Positions 8,043 through 17,245 are shown, counted from the first letter of the stretch. The stretch is 46,059 nucleotides of DNA from Candidatus Merdivivens pullistercoris (GCA_017694935.1 JADIME010000077.1:1-46059); one strand, 5' to 3'. The notes: a model not told the origin generated them from the sequence alone. Translations and numbers: made by a program.

Positions 8043-8144
8043 TATTTATAGTGTGAATTAAAAATTTTCATATCATTCGCAAAAGCAAAAATACACATAA
8101 TTTGGAAACGCTTGTACGGAATGTTTCTTAAATTTGCGCCTGTT

Positions 8145-9680
8145 ATGGCACAAGGTTTACGAAAACTGGCATCGGAGACGGTGGTTTACGGGTTGAGCAC
8201 GATTCTGGCGCGTATCCTGAATTTCGTGTTCGTGCCTATCTATACCCGTGTGCTCGAGACCGGAAGCTATGGCACCGTAACGGAATTCATGGCTTATATC
8301 GCCGTGTTGCAGGTTATCCTTGCCCTTGGGCTTGAGACCGGCTGTTTCCGTTTTGCCTCCAGGGAAGGCGCGAATCCCGACAAAGTATTTTCCAATGCAC
8401 TGGCTGCGGTAACATGTTCCTCGGGAATCTTCCTTGCGCTTGTGCTTGCGTTTGCCGCCCCCATATCGTCGTGGCTCGGTTATGAAGGTTATGAGGCCTG
8501 TGTCAAGTACGTTGCGGGAATACTTGTGGCCGACACTCTGACATCCATATTTTTCGCCCGGCTCCGTTTTGAGCACAAGGCTCTGAAATTCGCAATTTTC
8601 AAGACCGTAAAGATTTTGACGGAGACAGGCGCCAACCTGCTGCTTTTCTTCGTTTTTCCCGCGTATGCGGCGGCACATCCGGATACGTTCCTGCTGGATC
8701 TCGTTTCGGAAGAGCCTGATTTCACATACGTGATTTTCGCGATATTCACAAGCAGTATCGTGTGCGCGCTGCTCTTTGTCCCTATGGCGGTAAGGCAAAG
8801 GTATATTTTTGACCGTAGACAGATGAAGTCCATGCTTGTCTATTCGCTGCCCCTTATGGTGGCCGCGCTCCCCGGCATAGTGAATGATTTTCTCGACCGT
8901 TTCCTGTTCCGGTTCTGCGACACCTCCTCTCCGGAATGGCGTTCAAGTCTCGGAATCTATCAGGCGGCGACCAAGCTGGCGGTGATAATGTCCCTGTTCA
9001 TACAGATGTTCCGTTATGCCGCCGAGCCGTTTTTCTTCCAGAGGGAGAAGGACAAAGGCTCGAAGGAAATGTACGCGGCGGTGATGAATTATTTCACTGC
9101 ATTCTGCGGCCTCGTTTTTCTCGGGGTGATATTTTACATGGACATACTTTGCCTCATTCTCGGTCCCGATTACAGGGCGGGGGTAAGCATAGTCCCGATA
9201 ATGCTCGGGGCCTATATGCTGCTCGGAATGCTTTTCAATGTGTCCATGTGGTACAAACTGTCCGGAAAAACGTCGATGGCCATATACATTACGCTTGCGG
9301 GGCTTGTCGTTACTGCTTTGGTGAATATCATCTTCATGCCGCGTTATTCCTATCATGCATCGGCGTGGGGGCACCTTGCGAGTTATGCGGTAATGTTCGT
9401 GATTTCGGCCGTGTTAGGGCAGAAATATTATCCCGTCCCTTACAATTGGCGCAAGCTCGGAACCATCGTGCTGCTGATGCTTCTGTGTTTTGCCGTCGCA
9501 TCGCTTGCGGACAGCTTCATCTTCGACACCGAGGAGCGTCCGGTCAATTGGTTTAAGATAGCGGTACACACCTTTATATTATTGGTGTATGCGGTTTCGG
9601 CGTATCTTGTCATTAGGAAAAACAGAAAAACGATAAAGGATAGAAATCATGAAATGTCGGATAATCAACAGGTCGGGTAA
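8145..9680 (+). CDS. Polysaccharide flippase / lipopolysaccharide biosynthesis protein (MATE/Wzx-like)
   Basis: 511 aa from ATG 8145 ([20 protein letters not shown]). An upstream in-frame TTG at 8112 is less likely, because related proteins start close to a KxLAxxTxxYGLS motif and TAAATTTG (8129-8136) resembles a -7 box lying between the two. The sequence is almost wholly hydrophobic with about a dozen or more transmembrane helices; [15 protein letters not shown] early on is typical of the Wzx/MurJ superfamily. Such proteins flip lipid-linked saccharides across the inner membrane. The last 32 bp overlap dut in another frame, so the two are co-transcribed. The substrate could be O-antigen, capsule or another glycan. 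Confidence 0.85.
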   Translation: MAQGLRKLASETVVYGLSTILARILNFVFVPIYTRVLETGSYGTVTEFMAYIAVLQVILALGLETGCFRFASREGANPDKVFSNALAAVTCSSGIFLALVLAFAAPISSWLGYEGYEACVKYVAGILVADTLTSIFFARLRFEHKALKFAIFKTVKILTETGANLLLFFVFPAYAAAHPDTFLLDLVSEEPDFTYVIFAIFTSSIVCALLFVPMAVRQRYIFDRRQMKSMLVYSLPLMVAALPGIVNDFLDRFLFRFCDTSSPEWRSSLGIYQAATKLAVIMSLFIQMFRYAAEPFFFQREKDKGSKEMYAAVMNYFTAFCGLVFLGVIFYMDILCLILGPDYRAGVSIVPIMLGAYMLLGMLFNVSMWYKLSGKTSMAIYITLAGLVVTALVNIIFMPRYSYHASAWGHLASYAVMFVISAVLGQKYYPVPYNWRKLGTIVLLMLLCFAVASLADSFIFDTEERPVNWFKIAVHTFILLVYAVSAYLVIRKNRKTIKDRNHEMSDNQQVG

Positions 9681-10080
9681 CGAATTGCCCGCCTATGCCA
9701 CGGGGTCGTCCGCCGGTATGGATCTTCGGGCTGATATTGCTGAACCGTTGGAAATAAAGCCGTTGCAGCGGGCAATGGTGCCTACGGGGATTTTCATCGC
9801 ATTGCCGGAAGGGACCGAGGCTCAGGTCAGGCCCCGCAGCGGTCTGGCTGCAAAATACGGTGTGACGGTGCTCAATTCGCCCGGCACGATAGACGCGGAT
9901 TACCGTGGCGAGGTGAAAGTGATACTTGTCAATCTTTCGGATACGGTTTTCATTGTAAATCCGGGCGACAGGATTGCCCAGATGGTAATAGCCCGTTACG
10001 AGAAAGTCGAATGGGAGGCATGCGATTCGCTTGACGGAACTTCCCGTGGTGAAGGCGGGTTCGGAAGTACGGGAATGTAA
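9649..10080 (+). CDS. dut: Deoxyuridine 5'-triphosphate nucleotidohydrolase (dUTPase)
   Basis: Hydrolyses dUTP to dUMP and pyrophosphate, keeping uracil out of DNA and feeding dTMP synthesis. 143 aa, the normal size of the trimeric family. All five motifs are present in order: SSAGMDLRA (motif 1), [11 protein letters not shown] (motif 2), [11 protein letters not shown] (motif 3, with catalytic Asp and Tyr), [10 protein letters not shown] (motif 4) and the C-terminal GEGGFGSTG (motif 5). The ATG at 9649 lies inside the end of the flippase gene, a 32-bp overlap. An 88-bp gap holding a strong palindrome separates it from murF. Confidence 0.97.
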   Translation: MKCRIINRSGNELPAYATGSSAGMDLRADIAEPLEIKPLQRAMVPTGIFIALPEGTEAQVRPRSGLAAKYGVTVLNSPGTIDADYRGEVKVILVNLSDTVFIVNPGDRIAQMVIARYEKVEWEACDSLDGTSRGEGGFGSTGM

Positions 10081-10084
10081 AATA

Positions 10085-10148
10085 ATACGATTATCCGCAA
10101 AATTACTGCATACACAATCATTTGGGGTAATTTTGCGGAGAATCGTAT
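10085..10148. repeat. 22-bp near-perfect inverted repeat between dut and murF
   Basis: Arms 10085-10106 and 10127-10148 are complementary at 21 of 22 positions, around a 20-nt loop. No T-run follows, so it is not a classical terminator. Each arm contains TAATTTTG in outward-facing orientation (10128-10135 on plus), matching the -7 box, so the right arm could include the murF promoter. An RNA stem controlling murF, a palindromic operator or a small mobile repeat are all possible. Confidence 0.65.
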
Positions 10149-10168
10149 AAAATTATCTTCGTGAAAAT

Positions 10169-11521
10169 ATGGTTATCGAAAACATACGGTCGCTGCACGG
10201 GATATTCCTGCAATGCGGCAAAGTCGTCACGGACAGCCGTGAAATAGAAGGGGGAGAATTGTTTTTCGCCTTGAAGGGCGAACGTTTCGACGGGAACGCA
10301 TTCGCGGCATCCGCAATTGAAAAAGGGGCTTCATACGCGGTGGTTTCCGACCCTGCCGTTGCAGCTTCGGACGAGACAAGGTGTCTTCTTGTCGGGGATA
10401 CGCTGAAAGCCTTGCAGGATCTTGCCCGCTATCACAGGGCTTCTTTGTCGGTTTCCGGCAACCGTTCCGGCACGCTTCCGGTCCTGGCCCTTACGGGAAC
10501 CAACGGCAAGACAACCACCAAGGAACTCATCCGTGCCGTACTTTCGTCAAGGTACAATGTGCTTGCCACCGAAGGCAATCTCAACAACCATATAGGTGTG
10601 CCCCTTACCCTGTTGAGGCTCGCCCCGCAACATGATATGGCCGTAATCGAAATGGGGGCGAGCGCTTCGGGCGAAATAGCCGCCCTTTGCCGCATCGCCC
10701 TGCCCAATTACGGGCTTATAACCAATGTCGGGAAAGCGCATCTCGCCGGTTTCGGCTCGTTTGAAGGGGTGAAACGTGCCAAGGGGGAGCTTTATGATTA
10801 TCTTCAGCGTACTGCCGACAGGGCATTCGTGAACATGGACAATCCGGATTTGCGCGGCATGGCTTCGTCGCGCCCGGACCTTTCTACAATCCCGTACGGT
10901 CTGGAATATTCGGGTTCTTCGGTGCTGCCTTCATGTGCTTCAGAACCGTATCTCTCCGTAAAACTTTCAGGCGGAAACATTGTCCGCACTCATCTTATAG
11001 GAGCTTACAATGCCGACAATGTGATGGCGGCAATCGCCGTGGGGGGATATTTCGGCATTCCGGAAGAAGAGGCGGCGGCCGCGATAGGGGCGTACGTCCC
11101 CTCGAACAAACGCTCGCAGCTTGAGAAGCGTGGAAGCAATACCTATATTCTTGATACATACAACGCCAACCCTACAAGCATGTCGGCGGCTTTGGACAAC
11201 CTCGCTTCCATGCAGGCGGGGAAAAAGGCCGTGATGCTCGGCGACATGCTCGAACTCGGCGAGGATTCATTGCGGGAGCACGGGGCGGTGGTACGCAAAG
11301 TCGCCTCTTTTGCGCCGCAGTACGCTTTTTTTGTGGGCAAGGAGTTTTCATCCGCGCTTGCCGACAAGGACATTTCTGCACTTCTTGATGAATCGGGCAT
11401 TCGGTTTTTTGTGTTCCAAGATTCAGACGAATTGGCTTCATATCTCCATTCGCACCCTTTGGACGATACGCTTATACTTGTGAAGGGGTCACGTGGAATG
11501 AAAATGGAAAAGATACTGTAA
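10169..11521 (+). CDS. murF: UDP-N-acetylmuramoyl-tripeptide--D-alanyl-D-alanine ligase
   Basis: MurF adds D-Ala-D-Ala to the UDP-MurNAc-tripeptide with ATP, the last cytoplasmic step of precursor synthesis. 450 aa, normal length. The N-terminal domain has SREIEGGELFFALKGERFDG. The ATP-binding P-loop is LTGTNGKTTTKELI (about residues 108-121), followed by EGNLNNHIGVPLTLL, a clear MurF signature. EMGASASGEI and YNADNVMAAIAVG follow, then the C-terminal domain with DTYNANPTSMSAALD and LVKGSRGMKMEKIL at the end. It is not in a mur cluster here, which is common for Bacteroidales murF. The sequence upstream is a palindrome that may affect its expression. Confidence 0.96.
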   Translation: MVIENIRSLHGIFLQCGKVVTDSREIEGGELFFALKGERFDGNAFAASAIEKGASYAVVSDPAVAASDETRCLLVGDTLKALQDLARYHRASLSVSGNRSGTLPVLALTGTNGKTTTKELIRAVLSSRYNVLATEGNLNNHIGVPLTLLRLAPQHDMAVIEMGASASGEIAALCRIALPNYGLITNVGKAHLAGFGSFEGVKRAKGELYDYLQRTADRAFVNMDNPDLRGMASSRPDLSTIPYGLEYSGSSVLPSCASEPYLSVKLSGGNIVRTHLIGAYNADNVMAAIAVGGYFGIPEEEAAAAIGAYVPSNKRSQLEKRGSNTYILDTYNANPTSMSAALDNLASMQAGKKAVMLGDMLELGEDSLREHGAVVRKVASFAPQYAFFVGKEFSSALADKDISALLDESGIRFFVFQDSDELASYLHSHPLDDTLILVKGSRGMKMEKIL

Positions 11522-11570
11522 CGATTTTCCGTTTCGCCCGTCTTATATGTGAACAAACAAGAATTTTATC

Positions 11571-12053
11571 ATGAAACAGTTTTTCAAGATTTTGGCCGCA
11601 TTCGCGGTTTTGGCTTTTCTTTCGGTTTCCACAGCTGTTGCAGCTGACTCGGACGCTGACAGGATTATCGGCAAATACAAGAAATCGGAAGACGTGGAAT
11701 ATGTCAGGCTCAATAGGATATTGCTCAAGGCCGCAATAGAATGCGACGAGGACATGTCCGGCTGGCTGAAGGGTGTCCGGAGGATGGATGTCATGATTAT
11801 TGAAGGGGGAACTGATATGGCCTACAGGTTTTCCGAAGATGTCTCGTCCCTGAAAGAAAAAGGCTGGTCGATGCCTGTGAAGGTTTCCGACGGGGGAGAT
11901 GCTGTCGAGATTTATGCCATGAAAAAGGGTGAAAAAATAAGGGAAGTGGTAATCCTTGTGGCCGATGAAGTGGATTGCGTTTTCGTGAGGATTAAAGGCA
12001 AGGTGGCCGAATCGGACATAAAAGACATGGTAGAGGGGATAAATATAAACTGA
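11571..12053 (+). CDS. DUF4252 family secreted protein
   Basis: 160 aa with an N-terminal signal peptide (residues 1-25, ending AVAADS). The body shows the DUF4252 pattern: a short YVRLNRILL segment, a LKGVRRMDVMIIEGG strand and a final VVILVADEVDCVFVRIKGKV hairpin. Domain function is unknown. It is the first gene of a four-gene set (DUF4252, ECF sigma, anti-sigma-like membrane protein, DUF4252), a grouping seen in other Bacteroidota. The role may be to respond to, or signal, envelope state through the sigma factor; that is inference. Confidence 0.78.
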   Translation: MKQFFKILAAFAVLAFLSVSTAVAADSDADRIIGKYKKSEDVEYVRLNRILLKAAIECDEDMSGWLKGVRRMDVMIIEGGTDMAYRFSEDVSSLKEKGWSMPVKVSDGGDAVEIYAMKKGEKIREVVILVADEVDCVFVRIKGKVAESDIKDMVEGININ

Positions 12054-12099
12054 TGCGCAATCTAATATGGACTGAATGCGCCAACCCTTTGCTTTCAAG

Positions 12100-12582
12100 A
12101 TGGATACAGCCGAATTCAAGCAGCGCATGATGCCTTATGCGCGACAGATGTACACCGTGGCTTTCAGCATATTGAAAGAATCCTCGGATGCCGAGGACGC
12201 TGTACAGGATGTGTTTTTGAGAATGTGGGAAAAACGTTCCGGCGTGGGTTCCATAGCCAATTTGAAAGCCTATCTGCTGTCGGCCGTGCGAAACAGGTCT
12301 TTCGATATGATAGAAAAACGCCGTAGCGGCGGAGATGACGGGGCGATAGAGCTTTCCGACGAAGGCAAGGATGCCGGGCAGATGGAACGGAAGGATGCCG
12401 TGTCGAAAATAATCGGACTTATTTCCGCCCTGCCCGAACCTCAAAGGACCGTGATATCCATGCATGATATCGAGGGAATGGAATATGATGAAATCTCCCG
12501 TCTGACGGGAATGAACGAAGGCGCGCTCAGGACTGCATTGTCGCGTGCGCGGCGCAGGATAAGGGAAATTTTCAAAGGATGA
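12100..12582 (+). CDS. RNA polymerase ECF-type sigma factor
   Basis: 160 aa from ATG 12100 (MDTAEFKQRMMPYARQMYTV). An upstream in-frame ATG at 12076 would add 8 residues. Region 2 contains AFSILKESSDAEDAVQDVFLRMWEKR and region 4 contains ISALPEPQRTVISMHDIEGMEYDEIS followed by the HTH EGALRTALSRARRRIREI, which is standard for ECF sigma factors. Its stop overlaps the next gene's ATG (ATGA), which encodes a single-pass membrane protein, the usual sigma/anti-sigma pairing. Likely autoregulated with the flanking DUF4252 genes; no promoter for it can be recognised by eye. Confidence 0.93.
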   Translation: MDTAEFKQRMMPYARQMYTVAFSILKESSDAEDAVQDVFLRMWEKRSGVGSIANLKAYLLSAVRNRSFDMIEKRRSGGDDGAIELSDEGKDAGQMERKDAVSKIIGLISALPEPQRTVISMHDIEGMEYDEISRLTGMNEGALRTALSRARRRIREIFKG

Positions 12583-13115
12583 ATGTCGTGAAAGAAGATA
12601 TTTTTATGGATTCATACAGACTTGATTTATTGTTGAAGCGGTTTTACGATGCGGAACTGTCACGGCCTGAGGAGCAGGAGCTTGTCCGGCTGTTGTCGGA
12701 CCCGGCCTTGCCGGAAAGGTATTTTGCGGACAGGGATGTGGTGAACGGCTTGCGCGGCAAGGTCCTGCCGGCCGTCCCGCAGGATTTTGAGAGCCGCCTC
12801 GAAGATGCGATAGACAAGGCTTCGCGCAAATTCCGTTTCAGGCTTTACATCGTGCGTGCCGCTCTGGCTGCCGCCGTCCTTGTTGCCGGAATAGTTGCCG
12901 GAGTGCATTTTTACGGCGGGGACGAGGCTGCCGTGGAGGGCGCAGTTGCCGAAGTTTCCGTGGAAGATGCGAGGGGTGCGGTCGAAAAGGCATTCAATCT
13001 GCTGGCATACGGCATAGAGAAAAGCAGGGAGCCGATAGCCGCCGCCGAGAAGCATTTTGACAAATCCGGAAAGGCAGTAGACGATGCGTTTGAAAAGATA
13101 AAGATGTTTAATTGA
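12579..13115 (+). CDS. Putative anti-sigma factor, single-pass membrane protein
   Basis: 178 aa. Residues 10-60 are a charged helical region (LDLLLKRFYDAELSRPEEQELVRLL), as in N-terminal anti-sigma domains of Bacteroidota. One transmembrane helix follows at about 90-110 (AALAAAVLVAGIVAGVHF), then an Ala/Glu-rich periplasmic tail. Start overlaps the sigma stop by 4 bp. No zinc-finger HxxxCxxC motif is present, so it is not a ZAS-type anti-sigma; it could also be an accessory subunit. Function is assigned from position and topology only. Confidence 0.65.
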   Translation: MNVVKEDIFMDSYRLDLLLKRFYDAELSRPEEQELVRLLSDPALPERYFADRDVVNGLRGKVLPAVPQDFESRLEDAIDKASRKFRFRLYIVRAALAAAVLVAGIVAGVHFYGGDEAAVEGAVAEVSVEDARGAVEKAFNLLAYGIEKSREPIAAAEKHFDKSGKAVDDAFEKIKMFN

Positions 13116-13129
13116 TAAATAGTTATGTT

Positions 13130-13681
13130 ATGAGAAAAATCTGGATGATTCTTGCCGTGCTGTGCGTTTTTCCGGCGTTTGCCGCTGCACAGTCGCCATT
13201 TGAAGAGTTTTATGAGAAATGGTCTTCCGAAGGCTTTGTGTCCTCGGTCTATGTCTCGCGTGAAATGCTTGATTTTGCCGGGTCGATCAGTTTCGGGCAG
13301 GATGACGAGATCGATGTGCAGATGATGATCGGAAAGTTGGATCATATCTTCACCATGTCGGCATCTAAACTTTCAATGTATAAGAATGGAATGGAAAAAG
13401 ACCTCGAAAGGATACTGAAAGCTTCCTCCGGAGATTACAAGACTCTTGTGAAAATCAACGAACAGCCCGAGAGGATGACGATTTATTATCGGGAAAACGG
13501 GGCGCAAAGCGAGATAATAATCATTTCGTATTCGGATCCGGACGGCGGCGGCCTTCCTGACCCCGACCCCAATAACACAGAAGTGGACATAGTCGCCCTT
13601 GTCGGAGACATTACGTCTGAAAGTGTAAGCAAGATGATTTCCGGCGATGCCGGTGTTGCTGAAACCGGCGGGCAGGAATGA
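13130..13681 (+). CDS. DUF4252 family secreted protein (second copy)
   Basis: 183 aa from ATG 13130; an upstream TTG at 13112 overlaps the stop of the previous gene and is less likely. The signal peptide ends FAAAQS. The DUF4252 pattern matches the gene at 11571: an early FVSSVYVSREML strand, then LVKINEQPERMTIYYRENG and IIIISYSD, with VDIVALVGDIT at the end. A proline/aspartate stretch (DPDGGGLPDPDPN) interrupts the last hairpin, an insertion its paralogue lacks. Last gene of the sigma operon, followed by a palindromic AT-rich stretch. Function unknown. Confidence 0.78.
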   Translation: MRKIWMILAVLCVFPAFAAAQSPFEEFYEKWSSEGFVSSVYVSREMLDFAGSISFGQDDEIDVQMMIGKLDHIFTMSASKLSMYKNGMEKDLERILKASSGDYKTLVKINEQPERMTIYYRENGAQSEIIIISYSDPDGGGLPDPDPNNTEVDIVALVGDITSESVSKMISGDAGVAETGGQE

Positions 13682-13701
13682 CGGAGGAGTTGCGGCCACG
13701 C

Positions 13702-13792
13702 CCGGACTTAACCCTTGCTTTCTTAAAAAATTTTATTTTATAATCAACCTATTGATTGCTAATGTGCTAAGATGTATTTGGGTTAAGTCCGG
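13702..13792. repeat. 13-bp perfect inverted repeat flanking AT-rich DNA at convergent gene ends
   Basis: CCGGACTTAACCC (13702-13714) and its exact complement GGGTTAAGTCCGG (13780-13792) enclose 65 bp of AT-rich DNA, between the stops of two convergent genes. Similarity continues imperfectly outward. A loop this long is unusual for a terminator; a small transposable repeat or a bidirectional transcription end are both possible. Confidence 0.6.
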
Positions 13793-13812
13793 TTGTGTCC
13801 CTAAGTGTCAGG

Positions 13813-15087
13813 CTACAGGATTGTCCCGTCCGGTGAAATCCTCAGTTCGATTTCCCTTTCGCCTTTTTCGATTTCGACAAGATACCATTCGCCCTGAGGG
13901 GTTTCGATGTATTCGCAATCGTCTATGCGGTAGTCAGGATATTGTGCCGATATGGCATCCTCCACTGCCTGAGGCAATTCCTGTCGGCGCACGTCCCATT
14001 CGGTGCGTACCCATTCTTCACGGCCGTTGAAATAGAGTTTTTTCTCCCTGCCGTCGTGGTATATCTCGATTTCGATGTAACCGTCGTCATAATCCCTTTC
14101 GATGATGCGCGCCCCCGGATAATTTTCTTCAATGAACTGCTCTATGCTTCCGCCCTGGCCGCCGTCACCCGGCCCGTCCGGTCCCGGAACGCCTGGGTTG
14201 TCCCAGCCTTTGTCCACTACGGTTATGGTGCCGTCAGCGTAAATGTCTATTTCCATGTCGTCTCCCGGGGCTTCAAGCTCGAAACGGTAGAACTCTCCAT
14301 TGTCGGCTGTCGCATAGTGGTCTATGTCGTCTGTCCTGTAAGCCGAATATTCGGATGCGTTGAAGATGTCCATTATGTTCTTAGGGACTTCGGAGCGCCT
14401 GAGTTCTGTCTTGGTGTATATCCATGAGGCGTTTTCCCCGAAGAGCAGCTCGCGTACGGTGCGCCCGTCGATGATTTCGACTTCAGTGTAGCCGTATTCA
14501 ATGTCTATGTCTATGATGCGTGCGCCCGGATAGTTCTGGTTGATGAACTCTTCGATGCTGCCTGCCGGCTCGGGCATGATGAAGTCACCGTAATCGTAGT
14601 CTTCATCGGCGTCGATGACTTGCTTTACCAGAATCCCGTCCGGGGAATAGTAAAGGTCTATTTCCGTCGGGCGCCCGTCCAAAAGACCCTCGGCTTCGAT
14701 TACGTATATTGTTTCAGTGCCTTTCCTCTCAATCATGTCCACGTCGTCCACTCTCCACTGTCCGTATTCGCTGCTTTCGAATGCATTGCGGACGGCTTCA
14801 GGCAACGCGCCGTATGGAATGTCCCTTTCTGTCATGTCCCAGTTGCCGTCGGATTTCCCGTACCATGCATTGTTGCTTCCCTGCGCGGTCTGCGGGAGTG
14901 TGAAGTTGGCGACTGCGTATTGCCCTTTTGTCGCCCATTTCACGTCCGATGCCTCAGGATACATTTCACTGAAGCTTTTAAGAATGGTTTCAGGTATCCG
15001 GCCTGTTGCTGCCGTTTCATGTTTCTGGCAGGATGCGGCGGCCATGGCCAATGCGGCCGCTGCGAATAAAATCAAAAATCTTTTCAT
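13813..15087 (-). CDS. PepSY-like (DUF2874) repeat lipoprotein
   Basis: 424 aa from ATG 15087 (MKRFLILF); a start at 15129 would put non-signal residues in front of the signal peptide. Lipobox Cys20 (AAASC). The mature protein consists of about three units of 120-130 aa. Each begins with an (I)xxFxxxxYPxA(R/S) helix and a strand ending xWxxTxxD(V/I), followed by a LPxxVxxxxxxxY half; the last two share YPGARIID/YPGARIIE. A Gly/Pro-rich spacer (PGVPGPDGPGDGGQGG) separates units two and three. PepSY-like domains of this type are common secreted proteins of Bacteroidales; binding partner unknown. Strongly acidic. It follows the TrmH-type gene on the same strand after 85 bp. Confidence 0.8.
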   Translation of the reverse strand: MKRFLILFAAAALAMAAASCQKHETAATGRIPETILKSFSEMYPEASDVKWATKGQYAVANFTLPQTAQGSNNAWYGKSDGNWDMTERDIPYGALPEAVRNAFESSEYGQWRVDDVDMIERKGTETIYVIEAEGLLDGRPTEIDLYYSPDGILVKQVIDADEDYDYGDFIMPEPAGSIEEFINQNYPGARIIDIDIEYGYTEVEIIDGRTVRELLFGENASWIYTKTELRRSEVPKNIMDIFNASEYSAYRTDDIDHYATADNGEFYRFELEAPGDDMEIDIYADGTITVVDKGWDNPGVPGPDGPGDGGQGGSIEQFIEENYPGARIIERDYDDGYIEIEIYHDGREKKLYFNGREEWVRTEWDVRRQELPQAVEDAISAQYPDYRIDDCEYIETPQGEWYLVEIEKGEREIELRISPDGTIL

Positions 15088-15172
15088 AAATTTTCCCCAT
15101 ATAATTAACCGGGTGCAAAATTCCTGCACGATTCTGAAATAAATCTGAAATGGATTTTCCGAATACGGATGG

Positions 15173-15706
15173 CTATCGTTTTTTTGAAGAAAAATCCCAC
15201 AAGACTATTCCCACCGATACCGAAACGTTCAGTGAGTGCTTCGTGCCGTATTGCGGTATTTCCAATGATGCGTCGGACATGTCCACGGCCTGCTGGCAGA
15301 CCCCTTTCACCTCATTGCCGAAAATGAATGCGTATTTTTCGCCGGGCAGCGGCGTGAAATCGTTTAGCATTACCGAATTTTCCGTCTGCTCCACCGCGAT
15401 GGCGGCATAGCCTCTCTCCTTATAATATATTACTGCGTCTTCCGTCCGGTCGAAATGCCTCCATGCGACGCTGTTTTCCGCACCGAGGGCGGTCTTGTGG
15501 ATTTCGGGCGACGGCGGCAGCGCACAGATTCCGCACAGTGCGATTTCATCGGCAAGGAAAGCGTCGGCGGTCCTGAATGCCGAGCCCACGTTATGGGCGC
15601 TGCGTACATTGTCGAGTATCACGGCGATACCGCTTTTGCCGGCGTTTCTAAACTCATCCACAGTCAGTCTGTGCAATTCGGAATTGAGCAGTTTTCTTCT
15701 TTCCAT
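15173..15706 (-). CDS. TrmH/SpoU-family RNA 2'-O-methyltransferase
   Basis: 177 aa from ATG 15706. A longer start at 15742 is contradicted by a -7 box TAAATTTG at 15737-15730, which would place transcription start inside that frame. The three SPOUT motifs are visible: NVRSAHNVGSAFRTADA (motif 1), FIFGNEVKGV (motif 2) and LEIPQYGTKHSLNVSVSVGI (motif 3), which form the trefoil knot that binds S-adenosylmethionine. The short form lacks the N-terminal substrate-binding domain of RlmB. The target (tRNA or rRNA position) cannot be assigned. Divergent from glyA. Confidence 0.9.
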   Translation of the reverse strand: MERRKLLNSELHRLTVDEFRNAGKSGIAVILDNVRSAHNVGSAFRTADAFLADEIALCGICALPPSPEIHKTALGAENSVAWRHFDRTEDAVIYYKERGYAAIAVEQTENSVMLNDFTPLPGEKYAFIFGNEVKGVCQQAVDMSDASLEIPQYGTKHSLNVSVSVGIVLWDFSSKKR

Positions 15707-15772
15707 AATGTAAAAATTCAAATCCGCTGCAAATTTAAGCATCTTTATGGTTACTTAATCAGGAATATTTCC

Positions 15773-15780
15773 TACATTTG
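15773..15780 (+). promoter_or_regulatory. Candidate glyA promoter (-7 box)
   Basis: TACATTTG matches TAnnTTTG; transcription would begin near 15787, about 57 bp before glyA. No convincing -33 TTG is present at 19-21 bp. The divergent TrmH-type gene has its own -7 match (15737-15730), so the two promoters sit back to back. Confidence 0.45.
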
Positions 15781-15843
15781 TGGCTCGTATGGTTATGTGA
15801 CAATGCCATTGAATACGGATTAAAAACTTAAATTAGGCTAAAT

Positions 15844-17217
15844 ATGAAACAAGATGTTCAGATTCTGAATCTGATTAAGAAAGAGGAGGAGCGTCAGAGC
15901 AATGGTTTGGAGCTTATCGCTTCTGAAAATTTCGTTTCCAACCAAGTCCTTTCGGCTTTGGGATCGGTCTGCACGAACAAGTATGCCGAAGGTTATCCTA
16001 AGGCACGTTATTATGGCGGTTGCGAAGTGGTGGACCAGATCGAGCAGCTGGCCATTGACAGGATCTGCCAGCTTTTCGATGCCGAGTATGCCAATGTGCA
16101 GCCTCACTCCGGCGCACAGGCCAATATGGCTGTTTTCATGGCATGCCTGAAACCGGGCGATACTTTCATGGGCCTCGACCTTGCGCATGGCGGACACCTT
16201 ACGCACGGTTCCCCGGTGAATATGTCTGGTATCCTTTATCATCCTGTGGCATACAGGCTCAATGAGGAGACCGGTCTCGTGGACTATGATGAAATGGAAA
16301 GGCTTGCTCTCGAGCACAAGCCGAAGCTGATTGTCGGCGGCGCTTCCGCTTATTCGAGGGAATGGGACTGGGAACGCATGCGTGCCATTGCCGACAAGGT
16401 AGGTGCCATCTTCATGGTCGATATGGCGCATCCTGCAGGACTTATCGCCGCCGGGCTTCTCAAGAACCCTGTAAAGTATGCCCACATAGTCACTTCGACA
16501 ACACACAAGACCCTCCGCGGGCCTCGTGGAGGTATCATATTGATGGGTAAGGACTTCGATAATCCTTGGGGCTATACCACTCCTAAAGGTGCAATCAAGA
16601 AGATGTCGGCCATACTCAACTCTGCGGTATTCCCGGGAGTGCAGGGCGGACCTCTCGAGCACTGTATCGCTGCCAAGGCTGTCGCTTTCTACGAGGCTCT
16701 CCAGCCTGAGTTCAAAGAGTATCAGATGCAGGTTAAGAAAAATGCGTCCGTTCTTGCCGGCCTCTTTATCGAGAAAGGATACAAGGTCGTTTCCGGCGGT
16801 ACAGACAACCACTTGATGCTGATAGACCTCCGTACCAAGTTCGCTGATCTTACCGGTAAAGTGGCCGAGAAAGAGTTGGTAAAGGCTGACATTACAGTGA
16901 ACAAGAACATGGTGCCTTTCGATACACGTACTCCTTTCTCCACATCCGGTATCCGTATCGGTACCCCGGCCGTGACATCAAGGGGACTTGTCGAGAAGGA
17001 CATGCCGTTTATCGCAAACCTTGTGGATGAAGTGCTTGCTTTTGCAAATGACAACCTCGATTTGATAAAGATGTTCCCTACGGTAGGCCTTGGAAATGCT
17101 ATCGAGTGCGATGATCCTGCAACAAGGGCGCGTATCGATGCATACGAAGAACGCATGGCTGACTTCAGGAAACAGGTGAGGATGAAGATGTACGGTCTTC
17201 CTCTGAATAAATATTAA
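15844..17217 (+). CDS. glyA: Serine hydroxymethyltransferase
   Basis: A PLP enzyme converting serine and tetrahydrofolate to glycine and 5,10-methylene-THF, the main one-carbon source. 457 aa. [18 protein letters not shown] and [21 protein letters not shown] form the N-terminal signature. The PLP-binding lysine is K222 in [26 protein letters not shown] and the C-terminal [15 protein letters not shown] follow. Compared with the 417-aa E. coli enzyme there is an insertion after the lysine motif ([20 protein letters not shown]), a feature I associate with Bacteroidota forms. Preceded by a -7 box and followed by a strong terminator, so a single-gene unit. Confidence 0.97.
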   Translation: MKQDVQILNLIKKEEERQSNGLELIASENFVSNQVLSALGSVCTNKYAEGYPKARYYGGCEVVDQIEQLAIDRICQLFDAEYANVQPHSGAQANMAVFMACLKPGDTFMGLDLAHGGHLTHGSPVNMSGILYHPVAYRLNEETGLVDYDEMERLALEHKPKLIVGGASAYSREWDWERMRAIADKVGAIFMVDMAHPAGLIAAGLLKNPVKYAHIVTSTTHKTLRGPRGGIILMGKDFDNPWGYTTPKGAIKKMSAILNSAVFPGVQGGPLEHCIAAKAVAFYEALQPEFKEYQMQVKKNASVLAGLFIEKGYKVVSGGTDNHLMLIDLRTKFADLTGKVAEKELVKADITVNKNMVPFDTRTPFSTSGIRIGTPAVTSRGLVEKDMPFIANLVDEVLAFANDNLDLIKMFPTVGLGNAIECDDPATRARIDAYEERMADFRKQVRMKMYGLPLNKY

Positions 17218-17245
17218 CGGAAAGTCATTCCGGCGAAATAAGATT

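Noticed and set aside
8112-8144. TTG start at 8112 for the flippase
   Set aside because: ATG 8145 matches the normal start of the family and a -7 box lies at 8129-8136 between the two.
15838-16812. A 324-codon open frame on the minus strand opposite glyA
   Set aside because: It mirrors the codon bias of glyA, has no recognisable motif and no start or promoter context; glyA is unambiguous.
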